NCBI GenBank assembly: GCA_007844125.1
Contig: CM017564.1
Location: 12,734,108-12,798,107, forward strand
Direction of reading: 5' to 3'
Source of the DNA: Sinonovacula constricta
Lineage: Eukaryota > Mollusca > Bivalvia > Cardiida > Solecurtidae
DNA length: 64,000 nucleotides
Positions within the stretch are counted from its first letter, which is position 1. Every line of letters starts with the position of its first letter. Of the stretch, positions 1 to 9,700 are shown piece after piece. Made by a program: the position numbers and the translations under genes. Below the pieces are notes generated by a model that worked only from the letters and a program-made list of their open reading frames with translations, had not been told where the DNA came from and searched no databases.

Positions 1-460
1 ATAAACTATAATACAATATATCCGTCAGTAAAGTTTCACAATAGTTAATGTTTTGTCCTGTAACTTGTTTCCATATAAACTCTAATACTTAGTCTGTAAA
101 GTTACACAATAGTTAATGTTTTGTTCTGTAACTTGTTTCCATATAAACTATAATACAATATATCAGTCAGTTAAGTTACACAATAGTTAATGTTTTCTTC
201 TTTAACTTGTTTTCATAACAATATATTAGTCAGTTAAGTTACACGATAGTTAATGTTTTGTTCTGTAACTTGTTTCCATATAAACCATAATACAATATAT
301 CAGTCTGTAAAGTTACACAATAGTTAATGTTTTGTTTTTTAACTTGTTTTCATAACAATATATTAGTAAAGTTACACAACAGTTAATGTTTTGTTCGTTA
401 ACTTGTTTCTATATAAACTATAATACATTATATCACACAGTAAAGTTATGCAACAACATC
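1..460. repeat. Minisatellite, about six units of 58-75 bp
   Basis: The core ATAGTTAATGTTTTG recurs at about 41, 107, 183, 246, 319 and 377, followed each time by a variable CTGTAACTTG / CCATATAAAC segment. Unit length varies because some units lack the middle segment. It probably continues left of the window. No coding signal is visible. Confidence 0.8.
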
Positions 461-558
461 TTAAGTATCCTATTTTGTCAAATGTCTCGTATATGAGACA
501 TAAACTGATGATAAGTATCAAACGGTGAAGAGGAAGTTTATCATTAAAACTTTGACGA

Positions 559-1234
559 TTAAGGGTAGTCTCTGACAGTTTATCAAACACATGTAACGAT
601 ATCTTTTACCAATGCTTTTGGAAATTTCAACATATTTTTCTGCATAAACTCATACTTTAGTTTAAATAATGATGATTTTGAACACTACCTACTAATGCTA
701 TATTGTTGGACTGTACTGACCGCAAACAAAAATCACACTAAATGTCAATTTGTTCTAAATCTATAAATAACCATAATAGTGATCTCTGCTAAAAAAAAAT
801 ATCCACGTCAGAGAGGACTGGCCCGATGGCAATGTAGAGAGATCTTAGAAGAAAGTGGTCACATGGTTTTCTTGGTTTAAAATAGCTAACTCTGCAGCAT
901 AGCTCAGATAGGAAATACCTGTTTGTAATGACGAGTGTGAATTAATGCTTCTCTGTTCACACAGATCTAGGGCATCAATAAACAGCATTTTGGAGGATCT
1001 TTTCTGGTAACAATGATTTATTTAGTTATTTGAGAAAAAAAAATCTGGTCCCAATCTTGGCTTAGATAGGAAATACATGTTTGAAATGACAATTGTGGCG
1101 TTATGGGTCAATTTTCATGCTGGTGTAGGACATCAATAAACAGCATTTTGTGAGATCTGTTCAGGTAACAATGATTTATTATGTTGTTTAATAAAAACTA
1201 TTTTTGGTCCAAATAGTCAGAAACCACCTTTAAA
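559..1234. mobile_element. MITE family D, copy 1
   Basis: Non-coding element bounded by degenerate inverted ends of the family D type (5' GGTGGTATCTGACAGTTT, 3' AAACTGTCGGATACCACC). The interior matches other D copies: ACATGTAAC near the left, a GATTTTGAACACTACC segment, and GACATCAATAAACAGCATTT near the right. This copy has a partial internal duplication, because the segment ending ATCAATAAACAGCATTTTG appears twice, near 975 and 1131. Confidence 0.65.
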
Positions 1235-1258
1235 GTAGCTAGACCAGTGTTTTTTTTT

Positions 1259-1784
1259 ATAGATAGTTTCCATGTGATGTCATCGACACTGATAAGACAG
1301 TTTAAGGCAGCCATCTTTGTGGGCAGAAGCTAATGCAGGCCGCAATCAGGAAATATGTGTTGTATTAAACTCACCATTGTGTTTTTATTTTTCAATCTAT
1401 TTTACTGAATTTTATATCAAATTTAACAGCTTTTATAAAGTATTTTAAATATCAAAACTTTATTTTGATAGTTTAAAAGGTTAAAGAAATACAACCGAAA
1501 ATGGTACACTGTTCATTTTGTTTTAAGTATGAGCCAATAGTTTAAATTATTTCTGTGTATTTATTCTGTGTGCATTTATCAATTGTAAAAATATTGTATT
1601 CTAAAAATATGAATTTCAAGAGCTTTCCAATGGTGTATAGCTTTTAATTTTCGGACCACAAATGAAGAAATTACAAGAAAATAAAATTTACCCTTCTATA
1701 AAATTCATATAAAAATCCCTTGAAGTTACCATCAAAGATGGCTGCCATGATAGGGGATTTTCACTGATGTGGAAACTATTTATA
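1259..1784. mobile_element. MITE family F, copy 1
   Basis: About 525 bp with inverted ends: left ATAGTTTCCATGTGATGTCAT, right GTGGAAACTAT. The inner part of the hairpin arms also pairs (GGCAGCCATCTTTG on the left, CAAAGATGGCTGCC on the right). Further copies are at 10075, 44305 and 59310. There is no ORF, so it is non-autonomous. The copy at 44305 is flanked by TA, which suggests a Tc1/mariner-type origin. Confidence 0.7.
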
Positions 1785-2709
1785 GGAACTAAGAATCACA
1801 TGATTCACACTTTATGTGTATTTCAATTATAACATCATTATCCAGCCACTCAGTGTAAGCTTATTGTCTATAACTGACTTATCTACATGACTTTTATTAC
1901 TGAATACACAGTTCAGATATTCCTAGTCTGGAGTTCCTTCCCCTTTCACTACGTTATTGGGTCAGGCACAGGCTGAAAATGGCGACCGCCAATGTAAGTT
2001 TACAGACACATTTAGCGAAGCACGAGTTATAATTTATCGCTGCGCCATTCGAAAGATGTTTTTATTATGATCATAACTTAGTTCATATAAGCGATTACAA
2101 TAAGAAATTTTAAATGGTACATTACCTTTTTCTAGAAATTTTTTAGTAGAATAGTGTCGATGTTTTTACAATAATGTCTTTACAAAACTTAATTATAGAG
2201 TCTTAACTTCTTGGCACACTTGCAAAGGTTATAACACCAAGCATTACCGTGTTATTTTCCAATACAGCGGAGGCCGCCATTGTTAGCATCAGCCAGACGT
2301 ACTATTGCGTAGGATAGTACGCTGGGAACCAGACTAAGATATTCCCTATTTTCCAATCGTAACAACTCGGCCATTTCTGTAACTTTCGGAAAATAACCTC
2401 GTAAACCATAGTAGTGATACAACCATCTATTTATAGATTCAGTGATATGGTCGGTTGTAATTCGGCTACCTAAGCGCGTTTGTTTAAATATGGCGACCTT
2501 CGATACCACGTAGAAAAACCTAAATCCATTAAAACACTCAAACAAACAATGAAAATCTCATGCTTACCAATTCTTCAGTCTGTATTTAGAATTTCGTATT
2601 TCATTGTTCATAGTGATCACGCAAGGTCACAATCAGGGACGGACTACTTTCTCTGTTTATGATTCCAGAGGTCTATTTCCGAAAAAATCGCCGAGGGGTC
2701 CCGATTGCC
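1785..2709. other. Unassigned stretch, possible promoter or exon area
   Basis: No repeat family recognised. It is less AT-rich than its surroundings and holds three ATGGCG/GCCGCCAT motifs resembling YY1 sites or 5' UTR starts (near 1978, 2272 and 2488), plus a minus-strand ORF described separately. It lies at least 3.9 kb before the first GCLC exon seen. I could not find GCLC exon 1 here. Confidence 0.3.
2252..2545 (-). CDS. Possible small exon or ORF, unrecognised
   Basis: Minus-strand ORF of 97 codons. The stretch with the most protein-like composition is roughly residues 26-90 (it includes TEMAELLRLENREYLSL). It lies outside the repeats recognised here and has mixed codon use. I do not recognise a family. 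A second minus-strand reading starts at an ATGGCGGCC at 2280 and runs into a possible donor GTAATG at 2257, so the area could instead be a first exon and promoter. No partner exon was found. Low confidence. Confidence 0.2.
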   Translation of the reverse strand: MFECFNGFRFFYVVSKVAIFKQTRLGSRITTDHITESINRWLYHYYGLRGYFPKVTEMAELLRLENREYLSLVPSVLSYAIVRLADANNGGLRCIGK

Positions 2710-3034
2710 TATTTCATAATGAAAGAAATGTTTTAGTTATCTCCCCTGTGGGAAGGTATTTTCATATACTTTATATAACAAATATAATAAATTTAATTTT
2801 TAATTTGTTTATTTTTTAGAAAAACACTCAACCTTTTTATCAAATTCTTATCTCAATCATTAAGATTCCATTTTATGCATATGCTTCAGTCTTAAGTGTT
2901 TTTCAAAAGTTTAAAAAGTGGAAAAAATCTGAAGTTTTCTGCAGTAAATATATGTATATACCAAATACATGTATCTACCTACAAGGGAGGTAAGAATGTA
3001 GTTTTTTTAATCGTTAGAGTAAAGTCCCTTTACA
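2710..3034 (-). mobile_element. MITE family E, copy 1
   Basis: Matches, in opposite orientation, the copies at 28177 and 34900. Shared landmarks are the CTCCCTTGTGGG-type ends that form an inverted pair, the centre ACTTAAGACTGAAGCAT (here as its complement) and a CTTATATAAAGTATATGAAA block. Non-coding. Confidence 0.6.
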
Positions 3035-3071
3035 TACAAAAAATGGGAATTGATATACAAGGTTGTTGAGA

Positions 3072-3567
3072 TTAAAGGTGTGTTATCCAGCAGTTTGCCA
3101 TCAAATACATGTAACAGTATCCAATCACTGCTTTGGGGCATTTGGGCTTAATTTTTCGTATAAACCCATACTTTAGCCTCGATTTTGAACACTAACTGAA
3201 TTGTTAGACAGAGCTAATCGTGACAAAGATCACTCTGAATGTGCATTCTTTCCAACTGTATACAAATCTCAATAGTTGTTGAGGCTAAAAATAGATATCT
3301 ACGTCAGAGCGGATTACCCGAATGACTATATAATGTGATAATAAGAGTTAGTGGTCACATGGTTTTCTCAGTTTAAAAAAAGCTATCTCTGCAGTGCGGC
3401 TCAGATAGGAAATACTTGTTTGCAACGACGAGTGGTGATTTATGCATGACTGTTCACACAAATCTAGGACATCAATGAATTTTTAAGGCCCTTTTTTTAG
3501 GTAAAAACGACTTATTTGGTTATTTTCGAAAAGAAATTTTGGCCCAAACTGTCGGATACCACCTTTA
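3072..3567. mobile_element. MITE family D, copy 2
   Basis: Starts at TTAAAGGTG and ends AAACTGTCGGATACCACC followed by TTTAA, the cleanest 3' terminus of the family in the window. A short D remnant (CAAACTGTCAGATAGCACC) follows at about 3693-3713. Confidence 0.7.
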
Positions 3568-4529
3568 AAATGTCTAAAATTAGTTAAAAAGCATCTCCAT
3601 GTAGCATATAGACAGGACAATCATTTGAAAGACAACATTTTCACCTAATATCTAGTAATCGCAGGTAATTATTCCATTATTTATTTTTAGTCCAAACTGT
3701 CAGATAGCACCTATAAGACAAGTTTGTGTCTTTTTATGAGATTAACCGTATCAAAAATAAAAAGCCATTGTCTTGTCATAATAAAAACTAATTCTGTTTC
3801 TTTTCCTTTTTTTGATTGTTTTGTTTTCTATTTCATTGTTTCATAAAATATAAAAAAAATATTTTACACTGTTGAGACTGTGGTTTTGCTTGTTTCGCTC
3901 ATGTGTAATCATGCAAGAGATGAATGTATGAAACAATAAGACTGCAGAATACATACAGCTTGCAACAATGAACATGTGTGCATTGTGATACTTACACAAT
4001 AATTGGTTTTAATTTGAAACTTTGTTAGGCCTTTTGCTAACTGCATATTATTTAGAGCATTATCGGCACTCCTGCAAAAACATCATGTAGGCACGCTTTG
4101 TGAGGGGTGGGGAAATAGGAGACAAATCTGCAAGGATCACAGGAACCTAGGAACAGATATACGCTTAAAAAAGGAGAACATGGCAGAGTTTCCCAACATT
4201 ATGTTATGTTTACTTTGATTTTAGTTTGTTTTTGAGGAGTAAATTGTTTCTTTACTTTACAATATTGTAGTGTCTCATTGATAGAAAAATGTCTTCCCGC
4301 AAATATAAATTTCCCAGAAAAGTAAATGGTTTTCGAGACAGTTGATACCATCTCATTGTGTGCTTGGATAGTAAATTAAATGCCAACCTTACACACGTTT
4401 AAAACATTTTCCATTTATAACCAGTTTAAGCCAATTTACATGATTTATTTTTTAAGGTGTTACATGGTGAAAATACCAATACGTCCAATACGTTAATTTA
4501 AATTAATGTAAAATTATTTGAGCTTTTTT
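3568..4529. other. Intergenic or intron 1, nothing recognised
   Basis: Apart from the family D remnant near 3700, I see no coding, RNA or repeat signal here. Confidence 0.4.
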
Positions 4530-4542
4530 CATTAGCATGTGA

Positions 4543-4811
4543 GACCAGCCACAATAGCTCCATTGGTAGAGCATCGGCTTGCGGATCAGGAGGTTGCGGG
4601 TTCAAACTCCGGCCGGGTCAAACCAAAGACTTGGTAGTAGTAGTGGCTTCCCTCCTGACGCTCTGGGCTAACGGGACAGCATTACACCTGACTCATCATT
4701 ATTTAATGGACCGGCCGGTTTCAGTCCCTGGGCACCTCATAAGTGCCCCTGTGCTATAATGATAGAAATGTCGCTGCATAGAATCGGCAAAAATGCCGGA
4801 TAATCCCATCC
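4543..4811 (+). mobile_element. tRNA-derived SINE family A, copy 1
   Basis: The head is tRNA-like: an A-box region TAGCTCCATTGGTAGAGCAT and a B-box GGTTCAAACTCC, followed by a non-tRNA body with GGACCGGCCGGTTTCAGTCC and a tail ending GATAATCCCATCC. A perfect 13-bp target-site duplication CATTAGCATGTGA flanks it (4530-4542 and 4812-4824), so this is a LINE-type retroposed insertion and not a functional tRNA gene. Confidence 0.9.
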
Positions 4812-4824
4812 CATTAGCATGTGA

Positions 4825-5734
4825 CATCTGTTTGTAAAGAAACAACAGAAAACAGGACAGATATCCATTTACTACTTAGTCATAGTAAAGCACTTTATAA
4901 ATATATGCTGTTTATTCTTGATTAGTGTAAAGACTTAATGTATTCTTAACCCTTTCGTTCATAGTAAATGTGTAGGGTTTTAAAATTTCACTTAATTTTA
5001 TTGATTTTCTTTAAAACAGTTTTAAATATTTTTAAACACATGCATTTTTGGCTTATATTTAAACAACTTCGATTAAACTAGTCTACAAATAAATGCTTAG
5101 TTGTGTTGATGCAGCTTAGGATAAAAGGAATAATTGTGAATGCTTTACAAAGGTGTAAAATGGCATATGCATGAGCTAAAGGGTTAATTATGTAACTTTA
5201 ATTTTTGGGCAATTATGGCATCAAAGTGTTTACCACTAATACTTTATAATTATCAAAATACCCTTTTGTCACTAACTTACACATTACATCAGGTATTTTG
5301 TAACTTTTGTAAGTTTTTATTTAAATTTTAATTTGACTTTAGAATATATTTTGGTTACTTTGGAAACCTTGTACAGTTCATAAGTAATTGATGTTGACAC
5401 ATGACTTTTTACACCATGTTTGTAGTTGTTGTTATTGTTGTAGGCCACAAGCTTAAAACCAAAGTATACAATTTATGTCTAGATAGCGAAGTAAAATATC
5501 TTTGATATATTTCAAAATTCATTTAAAATATTGTAAAGAAAATTTATTCTCTGAAGTTATGATGAATATTGATAAAAAAGACAAACAATACTGTTTTACA
5601 AACAGAAACAAGCCAGATAGTCAATTAAATTCGCCTTCACAAAAATCTCCCTCCCTGGCTCCCCAATCCCCCTCTCTGGGAGGCTACATCATTCTCTTTG
5701 GGACCAAGGGAAGATCCCATGTCTGGTTGGCTCA
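4825..5734. other. Intron or intergenic, nothing recognised
   Basis: AT-rich, with no exon, RNA gene or repeat family that I can support. Confidence 0.4.
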
Positions 5735-5880
5735 AGAACTTTCATGTGGGGAGGTTTTCTAGCAAACCTGTGTTGCACCGGTGGTTCTACCCAGGCATTA
5801 GTCAGGTGTCTTCGTCCACAAATAATTAGCTGGACGTCGCCAATATGACTGTAATTTTGTCAGCGTGACATAACAATAAT
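5735..5880 (+). mobile_element. SINE family B, tail fragment
   Basis: Carries the B-family body: GGTGGTTCTACCCAGGCATT, a CTTC..TCCAC segment, then AATTAGCTGGACGTCGCC. The tRNA-like head is missing. Confidence 0.6.
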
Positions 5881-6077
5881 CAGACAAAAAGTCAAATTTG
5901 ACCAATTGTGACCAATTCCCTTTCATGCTGTCCAAGGTTGTGAGTGATTTTGGACCCAGAAAACCCATGTGGATGAAGTTCACAAAACTTGGACTACAGA
6001 TCCATGACCAGAATAGTTTAAACTCTATTCACGTATTCATCATGTAATTTAAACAATTGTTCAACAAGAAGAATTGA

Positions 6078-6560
6078 GAGTCATCGATTTGTAACTTCTC
6101 TGACTGCTTAACCTCTCACCGCGTGGGTTCGAGTCCCGTTCGGGGCAAAGGACATAGACCCATATTCACCAACCATTTTTAAGCCTAAGTCATGACTTAG
6201 GCCCATGTCACACTTTTCAAACCAACAAAAATAAAACTTCATTCTGAAATTTCTATCTGATTTTAAGCTGAAAGTAGCAAAGTTAAAGTATCATGCATAA
6301 ATACAGACAAGTAGCTAAATACATACAGTAATAAAGATAACGTGGATTGAAATCCATGACTAGTATTTCTTACCAAAGAATAGTTAGTAAATACGGGCCT
6401 TAATATGATAAGGTCTTCCAGCTAACTACATGTAGCATTGCACCGTTGGTTCTACCAAGACATTTGTCTGGGGTCTTCCTCCACCAAAAAGCTGGACGTT
6501 GCAATAATGTTCATAATTGGTTGCTGCAAAATATTTCAGAAAACAAAACAAAAACAAGCA
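6078..6560 (+). mobile_element. SINE family B, split by a small inserted element
   Basis: The head (6078-6158) has the B-box GGTTCGAGTCC. The body resumes at about 6403 (AAGGTCTTCCAGCTAAC ...) and runs to the A-rich tail. Between them lies about 245 bp with inverted ends (ACCCATATTCACCAAC against the complement of AGTTAGTAAATACGGGC), probably a MITE inserted into the SINE. The tail ends only about 35 bp before the acceptor of the first GCLC exon seen. Confidence 0.6.
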
Positions 6561-6594
6561 AGAAGAGTTGATATATGTGTAAACTCTTTTACAG

Positions 6595-6704
6595 ATCGAG
6601 TACATGATTGTTAAATTTGATCATGAGAAGAAGAAAGTGGGATTGAGCCTAAAGGCAAATGAGGTACTTGCAGTTTTACAGCAGGCTGAGAAAACCCATC
6701 CAGA
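6595..6704 (+). CDS. GCLC: GCLC exon 2
   Basis: Acceptor TTTTACAG, donor GTAAGT. It starts in phase 0 with [19 protein letters not shown], matching human VEYMLVSFDHENKKVRLVL. It ends with two bases of a split Glu codon. Confidence 0.95.
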
Positions 6705-9700
6705 GTAAGTAAAGGAATTTGATTGGTTGAGTTCTTTATTACAATAGCCAATGGGCTGAAAGAATATAGAGTAAATAAATTTAAAAAGAAATTACCTCTA
6801 ATTTACAATAAGTTGCAAAAGAAGAGATGTATAGTAAATGGATCTTTTCTTGTTTTTTAATGATCTTTAATTAGCAATGGCCAATGATCTGCAAGATCAC
6901 ATCCAGAGTGAGTTAATCAGTTTGATTGGTCAAAATTTTAATGTTTTAGATTTGATTGGCTGATCTCTAGAAAAGACAGTTGGATAAGAGATCATTATTG
7001 AGTAAATGAATAACATACATGTTTCTTCAAGTTTTGTCAGCAGGATAATTAAGTTCCTTAATTGTCATAAAAGGCCTGTAAATTTACTTTGCCACCTTAG
7101 AACATTTATTTTCTTTTATTTAATTTTGTCTTTTGCTGCTAAGAGGCCTTGAAAAAGATAATAAGTGAAGTAAGCTACTGATTGTATCGTGTTTCAGAGA
7201 TCATCCAACTACATGGAGGCCAGAATATGCCTCGTACATGATAGAGGGTACCCCAGGCAAACCATACGGGTGTCAGATGGCCCACTTTAACATGGTGGAG
7301 GCCAACATGAAGCTTAGGTAAGGTGTGAGATGGGTGGTAGTAAAGGGTGGTATGGTAATGTAAGTAGGGTGGTACATGGGGTACCTGTCAAACTGTATGG
7401 GTGTGAAATGACCCATTTAAACATGCTGGAGGCCACACGAACCTAAAGTAAGGTAGGAGATGGGTGGTAGTGAAGGGTGGTATGGTAATGTAAGTAGGGT
7501 GGTATGTGTTGTGCCCCAGGGAAACCATACGGACATCAAATGAACCATTTAAACATACTAAAGGCCAACATGAAGCTTAGGTAAGGTGTGAGATGGGTGG
7601 TAGTGAAGGGTGGTATGGTAATGTAAGTAGGGTGGTACATGGGGTGCCCCAGGGAAACCATACGGGCATCAAATGACCAATTTAAACATGCTATAGGCCA
7701 ACATGAACCTAAGGAAAGGTAGGAGATGGGTGGTAGTGAAGGGTGGTATGGTAATGTAAGTAGGGTGGTATGTGCGCAGTGCCCCAGGGAAACCATACGG
7801 GCATCAAATGACCCACTTAAACATGCTAGAGGCCAACATGAACCTAAGGTAAGGTAGGAGATGGGTGGTAGTGAAGGGTGGTATGGTAATGTAAGTAGGG
7901 TGGTACATGGGGTACCTGTCAAGCCGTATGGGTGTCAAATGACCCATTTAAACATGCTAAAGGCCAACATGAAGCTAAGATAAGGTAGGAGATGGGTGGT
8001 AGTAAAGGGTGGTATGGTAATGAAAGTAGGGTGGTATGTGCGCAGTGCCCCAGGGAAACCATACGGACATCAAATGACCCATTTAAACATGCTAGAGGCC
8101 AACATGAACCTAAGGTAAGGTGGGAGATGGGTGGTAGTAAAGGGTGGTATGGTAATGTAAGTAGGGTGGTATGTGCGCAGTGCCCCAGGGAAACCATACG
8201 GACATCAAATGACCCATTTAAACATGCTAAAGGCCAACATGAAGCTTAGGTAAGGTGGGAGATGGGTAGTAGTAAAGGGTGGTATGGTAATGTAAGTAGG
8301 GTGGTATGTGCGCAGTGCCCCAGAGAAACCATACAGGCATCAAATGACCCATTTAAACATGCTCGAGGCCAACATGAACCTAAGGTAAGATGGGAGATGG
8401 GTGGTAGTGAAGGGTGGTATGGTAATGTAAGGGTGGTATGTGGGGTACCTGTCAAACCATATGGGTGTCAGATGGCCCATCTCAACATGAAAATGTGCAA
8501 AAATATTTAATGATTAGAATAAAAACAAATATACAGCAGACTTTAGACAACCCTGATTTTTTTTAAAGTCAAATTTATGTTGAATTAATATACCGGTACA
8601 TACTTTTTAACCAAAGCAGGACATTAAAATGTTTTTCAGCTTGTGCACTCTTCCTATAACTTTAAAACAATTAACTTAAGGTAGTGCAGCAGTTAACACA
8701 AGTCTTTAACTAGCTTAGATGTCTCCAAACTTTCAACCAATCATGAAATAGCAATGTATTTGTCTTGTTTGTGTTAGTCAAAAATGTTTGAAACGGACCA
8801 AAGCGGTAGAGAATCGGCTCCAGGAACAGGAAGCTCTGAGTTCGATCCAGGGTGGCAACATACCAAAGTCATGAAAAAAAGTGGTATAGCTCCCTTGATA
8901 ACACTCAAGCAAAAATAAGGGAGGTTCCATGACTGGTTAGCCTGGTGTTGTGATAATGTGACTGGGTGTGGTATCATGCCAGGTGTTCACATCATGCTAT
9001 ACACAGTAAAGGCAGCTCTGTATTTGCTTCAAGTGAACACTGCCTCCAGATAACTGAAATACTGTTGGTGGGATGATAAACCCAATAAACAAACAAACAA
9101 ACAAAATGTTTGCAATTATGCTACCTTACAGCACATTTCAGGACATGTCAGCTGTACACATTATAAAGCTTCCTTGTTTATTGTACTAATTATTGATTTT
9201 ACTCCGTTTCTGACAAAAACAGATTTTGTTTAATTAAATTTAGCGATATAAAGTATAAAGGATGAAAGAAATTATGTTGTATACCAATCAAATTTAGTGT
9301 ACTTTATGAGTGTAAAATGGTTTTGTTTGTGTTGCTTTTACCAGTAATTGTGCAGTTTATTTTTAGAATGTTTATAATAAATATTTTTCTATATTGTTTT
9401 TATTTTTTGATCACCAGGAGGGAAGAGGTGCAGAAACTATTGGGACCAAATGAATATCCACTGAGTTTGACAGCTTTTCCAAGGTGAGTTAAAATACTGT
9501 GAGAAATAATTAACTATTTCATGTGCCTTTTTATTGAATTTTCTGCCACCTGGTGTCAAGTAAGAATTTAAACAAGATGATATGTCTAGAGAACTAGGTC
9601 AATAGGGAAAGACCCAATATGGAAATGAAGTCATTTGAACTGCTGATGCGCCAGGCTAAATCCGAACGGTAAGGGCTAATATTGAAATGGTCCTTGATCT

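Larger units (their letters stand above)
7246..8500 (+). repeat. Tandem array of about 133 bp units derived from the GCLC exon 3 end
   Basis: The last 70 or so bases of exon 3, its splice donor and about 60 bp of intron are repeated nine more times (unit 131-135 bp). All copies keep the pattern GGNAAACCATACGG..CATCAAATGACC..TTAAACATGCT..GGCCAACATGAA, and most keep a donor GGTAAGG. The intronic part is purine-rich (GGGTGGTAGTGAAGGGTGG). At least two subtypes exist: one beginning GGGGTACCTGTC (about 7379, 7909 and 8443) and one beginning GTGCCCCAGGGAAACC. Read in the GCLC frame, most copies still encode a recognisable variant of the loop, such as [20 protein letters not shown]. Confidence 0.93.

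Noticed and set aside
4555..4625. tRNA gene-like head with A and B boxes (also at 21630, 19270, 29195 and others)
   Set aside because: The heads do not fold into a clean cloverleaf by eye, are followed by a shared non-tRNA body and have target-site duplications. They are SINEs.
7536..8510. ORFs of 69-128 codons on both strands in the exon 3 array
   Set aside because: Shadow frames of the 133-bp tandem repeat; only the GCLC-frame remnants are meaningful.
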